From Mycobacterium sp. IS-1742 (GTDB lineage: Bacteria; Actinomycetota; Actinomycetes; Mycobacteriales; Mycobacteriaceae): DNA of 64,000 nucleotides. The DNA lies in contig NZ_LQIV01000034.1 in NCBI RefSeq assembly GCF_001500125.1, positions 248,001-312,000 on the forward strand, written 5' to 3'. Positions 1 through 8,297 of the stretch are shown one piece after another; within the stretch, counting starts at the first letter, position 1; every line of letters starts with the position of its first letter. Position numbers and translations under genes: made by a program. The notes under the pieces are model-generated. The model did no database searches. It had not been told where the DNA came from and saw only the letters and a list, made by a program, of their open reading frames with translations.

Positions 1-381
1 GTGTACGCCTGCCCGTTCGCCATCCACGACACGTTCTTGGCCGGAAACATCTTGTCCGACAACGGATTCCAGAACGTCTGGCAGAACTCCGAACTGTTCC
101 GCGAACTGCGCGAGCCGCAGTCGGCGGGGGCCTGCAGCGGTTGCGGGCACTACGACGCCTGCCGCGGCGGATGCATGGCGGCGAAGTTCTTCACCGGTCT
201 GCCGCTCGACGGTCCCGACCCGGAGTGCGTGCAGGGGTACGGCGCGCCGGCCCTCGAACTCGACCGGGTCAAGCCCAAGCCCAGCGGCGACCACTCGCGC
301 GGGACAAAGCTGACCGGTCCCGTACCGCTCACTCTGCTGACCAAGCCGCCCGCTCGGCTGTGCAACGAAAGCCCGGTGTAG
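1..381 (+). CDS. mftC: Mycofactocin radical SAM maturase MftC, C-terminal part
   Basis: The window opens inside this gene, so only the last 126 codons are present and the GTG at position 1 is internal. The visible part is the SPASM auxiliary iron-sulfur region: a CPF motif near the start and a cysteine cluster CSGC...CRGGC at about residues 45-58. MftC decarboxylates and then cyclises the C-terminal Val-Tyr of the precursor peptide MftA. Placement directly before mftD, mftE, mftF and mftG fixes the identity. The precursor MftA, the chaperone MftB and the radical SAM CX3CX2C core lie upstream of the window and cannot be checked. Confidence 0.93.
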   Translation: MYACPFAIHDTFLAGNILSDNGFQNVWQNSELFRELREPQSAGACSGCGHYDACRGGCMAAKFFTGLPLDGPDPECVQGYGAPALELDRVKPKPSGDHSRGTKLTGPVPLTLLTKPPARLCNESPV

Positions 382-383
382 TC

Positions 384-1577
384 ATGGCGCGCGATACCTG
401 GTTCGAGACCGTCGCCATCGCCCAGCAGCGGGCGAAGAAGCGGTTGCCCAAGTCCGTGTACTCCTCGCTGATCTCCGCCAGCGAAAAGGGTGTGACGGTC
501 TCCGACAACGTGGAGTCCTTCTCCGAGCTCGGCTTCGCACCGCACGTCGTCGGTGTCGCCGAGAAGCGTGACCTGTCGACAACGGTGATGGGGCAAGAGA
601 TCTCGATGCCGGTCATGATCTCGCCGACCGGCGTGCAGGCCGTGGACCCCGACGGTGAGGTGGCGGTGGCGCGCGCGGCGGCCGCCCGGGGCACCGCGAT
701 GGGGTTGTCCTCGTTCGCCAGCAAGCCGATCGAGGAGGTCATCGCCGCCAACCCCAAGCTGTTCTTCCAGATCTACTGGCTGGGCGGCCGCGAGGCGATC
801 CTGGAGCGGGCGCAGCGAGCCAGGGAGGCCGGCGCGGTCGGGTTGATCGCCACGACCGACTGGAGCTTCTCCCACGGTCGCGACTGGGGCAGCCCCAAGA
901 TCCCCGAGCAGATGAACCTCAAGACGATGTTGAGGATGTCGCCCGAGGTGCTCACCAAGCCGCGCTGGCTGTGGGATTTCGGGAAGACGCTGAGCCCGCC
1001 CGATCTGCGGGTCCCCAATCAGGGCCGCCGCGGTGAGCCCGGACCGCCGTTCTTCCAGGCCTACGGCGAGTGGATGGGGACGCCGCCGCCCACCTGGGAG
1101 GACATCGCCTGGTTACGCGAACGGTGGGACGGTCCGTTCATGCTCAAGGGAATCGTGCGGGTGGACGACGCCAAACGCGCTGTTGACGCGGGTGTTTCAG
1201 CCATCTCGGTGTCCAACCACGGTGGGAACAACCTCGACGGCACCCCGGCCGCGATCCGGTGCCTGCCCGCCGTCGCCGACGCTGTGGGCGACCAGGTCGA
1301 GGTCCTGCTCGACGGAGGTATCCGGCGCGGCAGCGACGTCGTCAAGGCCCTGGCGCTCGGTGCCCGCGCGGTGATGATCGGCCGGGCCTACCTGTGGGGA
1401 CTCGCGGCGAACGGACAGGCAGGCGTCGAGAACGTCCTGGACATCCTGCGCGGCGGCATCGACTCCGCGCTGATGGGCCTCGGACGTGCCTCGATCCACG
1501 ATCTGGGGCCCGACGACATCCTCGTGCCCGACGGTTTCACCCGTGCGCTCGGCGTGCCGGCCGGGAACGACAACTGA
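384..1577 (+). CDS. mftD: Pre-mycofactocin synthase MftD, FMN-dependent
   Basis: This 397-residue protein belongs to the FMN-dependent alpha-hydroxy-acid dehydrogenase family (glycolate oxidase/lactate dehydrogenase fold). In the pathway MftD oxidatively deaminates AHDP, the cyclised Val-Tyr product, to pre-mycofactocin, which carries the redox-active alpha-keto amide. Family signatures are visible: the SNHGG motif with the substrate-binding His near residue 275, followed by LLDGGIRRGSDVVKALALGA, the phosphate-binding strand and loop for FMN. I chose the ATG at 384, two bases after the mftC stop, because homologues begin MARDTWFETV. The frame stays open upstream to 141, but that part overlaps mftC. 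Confidence 0.95.
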   Translation: MARDTWFETVAIAQQRAKKRLPKSVYSSLISASEKGVTVSDNVESFSELGFAPHVVGVAEKRDLSTTVMGQEISMPVMISPTGVQAVDPDGEVAVARAAAARGTAMGLSSFASKPIEEVIAANPKLFFQIYWLGGREAILERAQRAREAGAVGLIATTDWSFSHGRDWGSPKIPEQMNLKTMLRMSPEVLTKPRWLWDFGKTLSPPDLRVPNQGRRGEPGPPFFQAYGEWMGTPPPTWEDIAWLRERWDGPFMLKGIVRVDDAKRAVDAGVSAISVSNHGGNNLDGTPAAIRCLPAVADAVGDQVEVLLDGGIRRGSDVVKALALGARAVMIGRAYLWGLAANGQAGVENVLDILRGGIDSALMGLGRASIHDLGPDDILVPDGFTRALGVPAGNDN

Positions 1578-1670
1578 TCGGCTGAACCACCTGCTGTGAC
1601 ACAGGGGGCAGACGGTGCTGCCGGGGTGGAATCTTTTCAATCCCGTACACCAACAAACGGCGCACGCCAG

Positions 1671-2402
1671 GTGAATTCGGCTTACCATCGCGGGGTGGCT
1701 TTTCCCAGCGAGCTGGGGAACTCGACGTCGAGGCAGCTGCGTGCGACATCGACGGCGTTGATCGTTCCCCTAGGTTCCACCGAGCAGCATGGACCTCACC
1801 TTCCGCTGGACACCGACACCCGCATCGCCACCGCGGTGGCCCGCGCGGTCGCGGGCACCCTGCCGCCGTCCTGGTCGCTGGCCCCCGCCATCGGCTACGG
1901 CGCCAGCGGCGAACACGAGAGCTTCCCCGGCACCATCTCGATCGGCACCGCCGCACTGCGCCTGCTGCTGGTCGAATTCGGCAGATCGGCCACCAACTGG
2001 GCGTCGCGGGTGGTGTTCCTCAACGGCCACGGCGGCAACACCGAGGCCCTCGCCGGCGCGACGGCACTGCTGCGCTACGAGGACCGCGACGTCGCCTGGT
2101 GCCCATGCATCGCCGACGATTCCGACGCCCACGCCGGCCACACCGAAACGTCCGTACTGCTGCACATCTCACCCGGCGACGTGCACACCGACCACTGGGA
2201 GCGCGGCAACACCGCACCGCTGCGCGACCTGATGCCGCAGCTGCGTCGGGGCGGTGTCGCGGCGGTCAGCGAGGTCGGCGTGCTCGGCGACCCCACCACG
2301 GCCACCGACACCGACGGCGCACGGCTGTTCGACGAGATGGTGCGGCACTGCATCGACCGGATCGCGCGTTGGGCGCCGGACCGCAACGGGATGCTGCGGT
2401 GA
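1671..2402 (+). CDS. mftE: Mycofactocin peptidase MftE, creatininase family
   Basis: MftE is a creatininase-type amidohydrolase that releases the C-terminal dipeptide-derived product (AHDP) from processed MftA. The metal-binding motif STEQHGPHLPLDTDT lies near residue 30, and NGHGGN and GHAGHTETS follow, giving the His, Asp and Glu ligands expected for the family. The frame opens at 1596, but homologues begin N-S-x-Y-H-R, which matches the GTG at 1671; a GTG at 1695 is a shorter alternative. The stop overlaps the mftF start (GTGA), so translation is probably coupled. The 93 bases after mftD hold no gene. Confidence 0.92.
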   Translation: MNSAYHRGVAFPSELGNSTSRQLRATSTALIVPLGSTEQHGPHLPLDTDTRIATAVARAVAGTLPPSWSLAPAIGYGASGEHESFPGTISIGTAALRLLLVEFGRSATNWASRVVFLNGHGGNTEALAGATALLRYEDRDVAWCPCIADDSDAHAGHTETSVLLHISPGDVHTDHWERGNTAPLRDLMPQLRRGGVAAVSEVGVLGDPTTATDTDGARLFDEMVRHCIDRIARWAPDRNGMLR

Positions 2403-3811
2403 CCGGGCCCCGGCTGCCCGACGGGTTTGCCGTCCAGGTCGACCGGCGGGTCAAGGTGCTCGGTGAGGGGGCAGCGCTGCTCGGCGGGTCGCCCACCCGG
2501 TTGCTGCGGCTCGCCCCGGCCGCGCAGACCATGCTCAGCGGCGGCCGCCTCGAGGTGCACGACGCCACCAGTGCCCAGCTGGCCCGCACCCTGCTGGACG
2601 CCACCGTCGCCCACCCGCGACCCGCGAGCGGCCCGTCGCACCGTGACGTGACGATCGTGATCCCGGTGCGCGACAACCTTTTCGGACTTCAGCGCCTCGT
2701 CGGTTCGTTGCGCGGTCTGCGCGTCGTCGTCGTCGACGACGGATCCGCGACGCCGGTCGAGCCCAGCGATCTGGCCGGTGTGCACTGCGACGTGCAGTTG
2801 ATCCGACACGATCACAGCAGGGGACCCGCGGCCGCCCGCAACACCGGCGCCGCGGCGTGTTCGACCGACTTCGTCGCGTTCCTCGACTCCGACGTCCTCC
2901 CGCGACGGGGATGGCTCGAGGCGTTGCTGGGCCACTTCTGCGACCCGGCGGTGGCGTTGGTGGCGCCGCGCATCGTGGGGCTCGGCACCGCCGACAACCC
3001 GGTGGCGCGGTACGAGGCGGTGCGCTCCTCGCTCGACCTCGGGCACCGCGAGGCGCCGGTGGTGCCCTACGGTCCGGTGTCCTACGTGCCGAGCGCCGCG
3101 ATCATCTGCCGGCGGCGCACGCTCGAGGAGGTCGGCGGCTTCGACGAGACGCTGCAGTCGGGTGAGGACGTCGACCTGTGCTGGCGGCTCGTGGAGGCCG
3201 GAGCGCGGCTGCGCTACGAACCGATCGCCCTGGTCGCCCACGACCACCGGACCGAGCTGGGGGAGTGGTTCCTCCGCAAGGCCTTCTACGGCAAGTCCGC
3301 GGCGCCACTGTCGGTGCGGCATCCGGGCAAGACCGCGCCGCTGGTGATCTCGGGGTGGACGCTGGTGACCTGGGTGCTGATGGCGATGGGCAGCTGCATC
3401 GGCTACCTCGCATCGGTCCTCGTCGCCGGCCTGACCGCCCGGCGGGTGGCCAATTCGTTGCGTTCGGTCGAGACCGGGCCCCGGCAGGTGGCCGCGATCG
3501 CCGCGCACGGACTGTGGTCGGCGGCGCTGCAACTGGCGTCGGCGATCTGCCGGCACTACTGGCCGATCGCGCTGCTGGCGGCGCTGGTGTCGCGTCGCTG
3601 CCGGCAGGCGGTGCTGATCGCCGCGGTCGTCGACGGAGTCGTGGACTGGGCCGCCCGCCGTCGCACCACCGACGAGGACGCCCAACAGGTCGGGTTGCTG
3701 ACCTACGTGCTGCTGCGCCGGCTGGACGACATCGCCTACGGGCTGGGGCTGTGGACCGGGGTGGTGCGCGAACGCCACCTCGGTGCGCTCAAACCGCAGA
3801 TCCGAACATAA
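2399..3811 (+). CDS. mftF: Mycofactocin glycosyltransferase MftF
   Basis: This 470-residue family 2 glycosyltransferase attaches beta-1,4-linked glucose units to pre-mycofactocin. About 80 N-terminal residues precede the catalytic domain, which opens TIVIPVRDN, continues VVVVDDGS and carries the metal-binding FLDSD motif near residue 165. A later GEDVDLCWR is the usual ED acceptor-site motif. Hydrophobic helices near residues 320-350 and 370-410 suggest membrane association. The GTG at 2399 overlaps the mftE stop. The gene lies between mftE and mftG, the conserved order in mycobacteria. Confidence 0.94.
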   Translation: MTGPRLPDGFAVQVDRRVKVLGEGAALLGGSPTRLLRLAPAAQTMLSGGRLEVHDATSAQLARTLLDATVAHPRPASGPSHRDVTIVIPVRDNLFGLQRLVGSLRGLRVVVVDDGSATPVEPSDLAGVHCDVQLIRHDHSRGPAAARNTGAAACSTDFVAFLDSDVLPRRGWLEALLGHFCDPAVALVAPRIVGLGTADNPVARYEAVRSSLDLGHREAPVVPYGPVSYVPSAAIICRRRTLEEVGGFDETLQSGEDVDLCWRLVEAGARLRYEPIALVAHDHRTELGEWFLRKAFYGKSAAPLSVRHPGKTAPLVISGWTLVTWVLMAMGSCIGYLASVLVAGLTARRVANSLRSVETGPRQVAAIAAHGLWSAALQLASAICRHYWPIALLAALVSRRCRQAVLIAAVVDGVVDWAARRRTTDEDAQQVGLLTYVLLRRLDDIAYGLGLWTGVVRERHLGALKPQIRT

Positions 3812-3819
3812 AGGCTGCC

Positions 3820-5268
3820 TTGCCCGCAGCCACCGCCCGCGCTCGCGACGTGCTGATCGTCGGTGCTGGAAGCGCCGGATCAGTACTGGCCGAAGGTCTT
3901 TCCGCCGATCCGCAGTGCCACGTCACCGTGGTCGAGGCCGGACCGGCGCCGTCCGACCCGCGGGTGGCAGAGCAGATCAGCGACGGGTTGCGGCTGCCGA
4001 TCGGCACCGCCAGTTCGGTGGTCCGGCACTACCTGACCACCCTCACCGACGACCCCGTCCGTCGTGCGCAGATCACCCGGGGTGCGGTCGTCGGCGGGTC
4101 GGGCGCGGTCAACGGCGGATACTTCTGCCGCGGGCTGCCCGCCGATTTCGACGGGTGGGGAGTGCCCGGCTGGACATGGCGCGACGTGCTGCCGCATTTC
4201 CGGGCGATCGAGACCGACCTCGACTTCGGCGGGCCGCTACACGGCCACAACGGACCCATCCGGATCAGCCGGGTGCGCGACTTCGACGGGTGCACCGCGT
4301 CTTTCGTCGAGGCCACCCGGCGGGCCGGCTTCCGCTGGGTCGAGGATCTGAGCGGACTCGACGCGGGTGTGTCCGCCGACGGCGTCGGTGCGGTGCCGCT
4401 GAACGTCGACAGCGGAACCCGCGTGGGACCGGGTGGGGCGTTCCTGCAGCCGGCGCTCGAGCGGGACAACCTCGACCTGCTGTGCGACACGCGCGTGAGG
4501 CGGGTCCACATCACGCGGGGCCGGGCGGTGGCCGTCGACTGCGTGGGTCCGGCAGGTCCCCGAACCGTGACAGCGGACCGGATCGTGCTCTGCGCCGGAG
4601 CGATCGCCACCGCGCAGCTGCTGATGCTGTCCGGTGTCGGGCCCGCAGATGCGTTGCGCGAGCTAGAAATCGGTGTTTGGGCGGATCTGCCCGTCGGTGC
4701 GTCCACCTCCGACCATCCGGAGTGGGTGATTCCGGTGGGGTGGACGCCGACGCACGACCTGCCTCCGCTGGAGGCGGTGCTCACCACCGAGTCGGGTTTG
4801 GAGATCCGGCCTTACACATCGGGTTTCGTGGCGATGGTGCACGGTCCCGGGCATGATCCGGCCGACAGTCCGCATGTCGGCGTGGCGTTGATGCGGCCGC
4901 GGTCCAGGGGCCGCCTCGCTCTCGCGTCAGCCGATCCGCTGGTCCCCCCGCTGATCGAACACCGCTACGACAGCGAACCCGACGACGTGGCCGACCTCGC
5001 CGCGGGTGCCGCGATGGCGCACGAGATCATCAGCGGCACAGTGTCTTCGGGTGACCCATCCTGGTCGACGTCACAGCATCTGACCGGGACGGCGCCGATG
5101 GGCGGCGATGACGACCCGTCCGCAGTGCTCGACGGGCGGTGCCGGGTGCGCGGCGTCGACGGGCTGTGGGTGGTCGACGGTTCGGTGATGCCGGCCATCA
5201 CCAGCCGCGGCCCGCATGCGACGATCGCGATGATCGGTCACCGGGCGGTGGAGTTCATCGCGGGCTGA
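3820..5268 (+). CDS. mftG: Mycofactocin dehydrogenase MftG, GMC oxidoreductase
   Basis: MftG is a glucose-methanol-choline family flavoprotein linked to re-oxidation of mycofactocinol and electron transfer towards the respiratory chain. The ADP-binding motif VLIVGAGSAGSVLAE begins about residue 11. The second GMC signature with GGSGAVNGGYFCRG is near residue 90, and the C-terminal HLTGTAPMG and PAITSRGPHATIAMIG blocks hold the conserved catalytic His region. The best start I can find is TTG at 3820, eight bases after the mftF stop; a GTG at 3850 would cut into the dinucleotide fold. The last 14 bases overlap the convergent racemase-like gene. Confidence 0.93.
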   Translation: MPAATARARDVLIVGAGSAGSVLAEGLSADPQCHVTVVEAGPAPSDPRVAEQISDGLRLPIGTASSVVRHYLTTLTDDPVRRAQITRGAVVGGSGAVNGGYFCRGLPADFDGWGVPGWTWRDVLPHFRAIETDLDFGGPLHGHNGPIRISRVRDFDGCTASFVEATRRAGFRWVEDLSGLDAGVSADGVGAVPLNVDSGTRVGPGGAFLQPALERDNLDLLCDTRVRRVHITRGRAVAVDCVGPAGPRTVTADRIVLCAGAIATAQLLMLSGVGPADALRELEIGVWADLPVGASTSDHPEWVIPVGWTPTHDLPPLEAVLTTESGLEIRPYTSGFVAMVHGPGHDPADSPHVGVALMRPRSRGRLALASADPLVPPLIEHRYDSEPDDVADLAAGAAMAHEIISGTVSSGDPSWSTSQHLTGTAPMGGDDDPSAVLDGRCRVRGVDGLWVVDGSVMPAITSRGPHATIAMIGHRAVEFIAG

Positions 5269-5920
5269 GGGGTGCCAGCGCCTCGGCCAGGCGGGTGGCG
5301 GCCGCCACGCCGTCGACCACCGGGACACCGAGCCGCCGCGACAGCGGTTCGGCGAAGCGGGCCATCGCCGCACAGCCGAGCACGATCGAGCGGCTCCCGT
5401 CGGCGCGCAGCGCACGCTCGCACAGGTCGGCGATCGGGTCGATGGTGGCCGGATCGGAGTCGATGCGCAGCACCGGAATGTCGCAGGCGTACACGCCCAG
5501 GCAGGCCGACGGGGTGTACGCCTTGGCCAGCTGCCATCCGCGCGGCACCGTCGCGGACATCGACGTCACCACCGAGAAGCTCCCGGCGACCAGCGCAGCC
5601 GTGTGCATGGCCGCCTGGGCGATGCCGAACACCGGAGCGTCGACCAGCCCGCGCGCCTCGTCGAGGCCCGGGTCGCCGAAACACGCGATGACGTAGACGT
5701 CCGGGCGCTCCGACGGCCGGCGCGCGGCAGAATCCCGAACGACATCGAGAAGATGTGGGACACAATGATGTTCGTCCGATTCGTTCTCGATGCTGGCGGG
5801 CCCGTCGGCGGGATTCACCGCCTCGACGAGCGTGTCCGGGCGGGCCACCGCGGCGGCGCTCGCGGCGATGGCGGCCGTCATCGCCGCAGTCGTGTTCGGG
5901 TTCACCAGGAGCAACCGCAC
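5255..5920 (-). CDS. Asp/Glu/hydantoin racemase family protein
   Basis: This 221-residue protein has the hydantoin racemase layout: the N-terminal LLLVNPNTT, a first catalytic cysteine in ACFGDPGLDEAR near residue 82 and a second in LGCAAMARF near residue 183. The pair of cysteines normally exchanges the alpha proton in cofactor-independent racemases of 5-substituted hydantoins or related acids. The GTG at 5920 starts 11 bases after the MFS exporter stop, so the two genes are probably co-transcribed. The actual substrate is not visible from sequence. The 3' end overlaps mftG by 14 bases on the other strand. Confidence 0.85.
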   Translation of the reverse strand: MRLLLVNPNTTAAMTAAIAASAAAVARPDTLVEAVNPADGPASIENESDEHHCVPHLLDVVRDSAARRPSERPDVYVIACFGDPGLDEARGLVDAPVFGIAQAAMHTAALVAGSFSVVTSMSATVPRGWQLAKAYTPSACLGVYACDIPVLRIDSDPATIDPIADLCERALRADGSRSIVLGCAAMARFAEPLSRRLGVPVVDGVAAATRLAEALAPLSPR

Positions 5921-5931
5921 GACTGGAGAGC

Positions 5932-7539
5932 CTACGGCTGAACCTCCGCGGGCGCCGAGCGGTTCTCGTCTGCTCGTCGCCGCCGCCGGATCGCGGCCCA
6001 CTGCCCTCCGTCCCGACCGGGTGACCAGATCGCCACGAACACCGCCCCGACCACCAATAGCGCCGAGAGTACGAACAACGCCTGGTCGGCGGCCTGCATG
6101 AACGCGTCTCGGGCGAAGTCGGCCAACTGCTCGCCCTGCGGACCCATCTGTTCGGAGATCGACAACGCATTGGCCAGCGAATCGGTTGCGGCGTCGCGGA
6201 TCTGCTCGGGCAGAGCGGCGAGCTTCGGGGCCAGCGCGCTCTGGTACACGGCGGCCAGCACCGATCCCGCCACCGCGATGCCGACGGCGGCGCCGACCTC
6301 GCGGGTGGCGTCGTTGACCGCCGAGGCGACGCCCTGCTTCTCGTCCGGCACGGCGTTCATGATCGCCGACGTCGTCGGCGCCGTGCACAGTCCGATGCCC
6401 GACGCGGCGAGCAGCATCGGCCACATGAGGTCCAGGAAGGTCGCGTCGGCCTCCAGGAACCGCATGAGGAACAGGCCCGAGGCAAGCAGGAGCAGGCCGA
6501 CCGTGACCGCGAAGCGCAGACCCACCTTCGGCAGATACAGCGGCAGTGTGCCGCCGAGAATCAGCACCGGAAAAGCCAACGGCGACAGCGCGAATGCCGT
6601 CTCCAGCGCGCTGTAGCCCATGACCAGCTGCATGAACTGCATCGCGACGTAGAAGAACCCGAAGTTCGCGATGAACAGGAACGTGATGCCCACCGCGCCG
6701 GTGGCGAAATCCGGCCGTCGGAAGAGCCGGACGTCGAGCAGCGGATGCGCACGGCGCAGCTGCACCATCGCGAACAACACGGCCAGCACCACCCCGGCGC
6801 CCAGGCAGCCGAGCACGGCCGGGTCGGTCCACCCGCGTGCCGGAGCCTCGACCACACCCAGCACGAACACCGCGATCGCGGTGCCGATCAGCGCGGCGCC
6901 CACCCAGTCGATGGGGGTGGCGGTCTCGTCGCGGGAGGAGCCGATGGTGCAGGTCGCCACGAACATCAGCAGCGCCCCGCCGGCGAACATGTAGAAGATC
7001 GACTGCCACGAGAAGAAGTGCAGCAGAATGCCGGTGCCGAGGAACCCGAACACCGCTCCGGAACCCGCGACGCCGGCCCAGATGCCGACCGCCTTGTTGC
7101 GCTCCGACTTCGGGAACGCGGCGGTCAGCAGGGAGAGGGTGGCGGGCATGATGAACGCGGCGCCGACGCCTGCGACGGCCCGCGCGATGATGATCTGCAT
7201 CGGACTGTCCAGGAACACCGGTGCCAGCGACGCCAGGGAGAAGATCGCGAGACCGACCAGCAGCGCACCGCGTCTGCCGTACCGGTCGCCGATGGCGCCG
7301 GCAGGCAGGAGGAGACACGCCAGCGCCAGCGTGTAGCCGTCAACGATCCAGGTGAGCTGGGCCTGGGTCGCGGAGGTCTGGAGCGCGATGTCGGGCAGTG
7401 CGGCGTTGAGCGCCACCATCGACGAGATGACCATCAAGACGTCGACGCTGGCGACGGCGAGCAGCCAGATCCGCTTTCGGTTGGACAGCGTGGCGATCTC
7501 AGTGTCGTCGAGTCCGGTGCGTGGGAGGGTGTCGACCAT
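5932..7539 (-). CDS. MFS drug exporter, DHA2 (EmrB/QacA) family, 14 helices
   Basis: This 535-residue permease has the 14-helix DHA2 layout. Motif A, GAIGDRYGRRGAL, follows helix 2 near residue 82, and the antiporter motif C, GVAGSGAVFGFLGTGIL, lies in helix 5. It would export a hydrophobic or cationic compound in exchange for protons across the inner membrane. It is divergent from a TetR gene with a double operator between them, the usual arrangement for an inducible efflux pump. The racemase-like gene follows by 11 bases. Substrate unknown. Confidence 0.9.
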   Translation of the reverse strand: MVDTLPRTGLDDTEIATLSNRKRIWLLAVASVDVLMVISSMVALNAALPDIALQTSATQAQLTWIVDGYTLALACLLLPAGAIGDRYGRRGALLVGLAIFSLASLAPVFLDSPMQIIIARAVAGVGAAFIMPATLSLLTAAFPKSERNKAVGIWAGVAGSGAVFGFLGTGILLHFFSWQSIFYMFAGGALLMFVATCTIGSSRDETATPIDWVGAALIGTAIAVFVLGVVEAPARGWTDPAVLGCLGAGVVLAVLFAMVQLRRAHPLLDVRLFRRPDFATGAVGITFLFIANFGFFYVAMQFMQLVMGYSALETAFALSPLAFPVLILGGTLPLYLPKVGLRFAVTVGLLLLASGLFLMRFLEADATFLDLMWPMLLAASGIGLCTAPTTSAIMNAVPDEKQGVASAVNDATREVGAAVGIAVAGSVLAAVYQSALAPKLAALPEQIRDAATDSLANALSISEQMGPQGEQLADFARDAFMQAADQALFVLSALLVVGAVFVAIWSPGRDGGQWAAIRRRRRADENRSAPAEVQP

Positions 7540-7584
7540 GTCGTCTCTCTTCAGCAGGGTTTCGAGAGCGCACCCCCAAAACGT

Positions 7585-7629
7585 GTAACGAGACTAACAG
7601 TCTCGTAGCTAGACCGATAGTCTTGTTAC
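7585..7629. promoter_or_regulatory. Double TetR-type operator between exporter and regulator
   Basis: Two palindromes of the form AGAC-N5-GTCT lie at 7591-7603 and 7611-7623, with centres 20 bases apart (two helical turns). The first extends to a perfect CGAGACT-N3-AGTCTCG at 7589-7605. The whole element is bounded by GTAAC at 7585 and GTTAC at 7625. It lies between the divergent starts of the MFS gene (7539) and the TetR gene (7653), so a TetR dimer pair bound here could repress both. Confidence 0.8.
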
Positions 7630-7652
7630 CCGGCTGGGAGATGATGTAAACG

Positions 7653-8297
7653 ATGACTGACGCCAACGCTGACCCGCGCCCCGCCCGTTCGCGCGCCCGC
7701 CTCCTCGAGGCCGCGACGACGTTGCTGCGCACGGGCGGGCCCCACGCGGTGACGATCGATGCGGTCACCCGCACCGCCAACGTCGCCAGGGCGACGCTCT
7801 ACCGGCATTTCACCGGTGCCAACGACCTGTTGGCGGCGGCCTTCCAGAGCCTGCTGCAGCCGGCCCCGATGCCGCCGGTCGAGGGCGGCCTACGGGACCA
7901 GCTGATCGCGGTGGTCGTCGGCTGGGCCGACGCGATCTCGGAGGTGCCGACCACCCTGGCCGCGATGACGTGGCTCGCCTCGGGGCCCGACCTCGGGCCG
8001 TGGGCCGAGGCGCGAGACCCCCATGCGGGCGGCTCGGTCGCCTCGCTGCGCGAGCGGATCCTGCAGTACTACGCCGCACCGTTCGACGCGATCTTCGACG
8101 GCCCCGCGGCCGCCGACCTCGTCCTCGACGAGAAGGGCCGCATCCAGGCCATCGCCCTGCTGATCGGTCCGCTGATCCTCGGCCGGATGAGCACCCTGGC
8201 CGACTTCGACTACCGCGCGTGCGCCGAGGCGGCCGTGGACGGTTTCCTGGCCACCCACACCGTCAGCGCAACGCGTACCGAATCGGCAGGTGCTTGA
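7653..8297 (+). CDS. TetR family transcriptional regulator
   Basis: This 214-residue protein has a TetR DNA-binding domain at residues 10-57, with the helix-turn-helix ending RTANVARATLYRHFTGANDLL, followed by a helical ligand-binding domain of usual size. It is divergent from the MFS exporter and most likely represses it and itself through the operator at 7585-7629. The ATG at 7653 gives the standard N-terminal length. The 3' end overlaps the convergent P450 gene by 35 bases. The ligand is unknown. Confidence 0.9.
   Translation: MTDANADPRPARSRARLLEAATTLLRTGGPHAVTIDAVTRTANVARATLYRHFTGANDLLAAAFQSLLQPAPMPPVEGGLRDQLIAVVVGWADAISEVPTTLAAMTWLASGPDLGPWAEARDPHAGGSVASLRERILQYYAAPFDAIFDGPAAADLVLDEKGRIQAIALLIGPLILGRMSTLADFDYRACAEAAVDGFLATHTVSATRTESAGA

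Noticed and set aside
1578..1670. TGAACC near 1583 as another SigL promoter
   Set aside because: No CGT-type -10 box follows at 15-18 bases.
2075..3778. A 567-codon open frame on the minus strand opposite mftF
   Set aside because: The plus-strand frame has clear glycosyltransferase motifs; the antisense translation is low-complexity and unlike any family.
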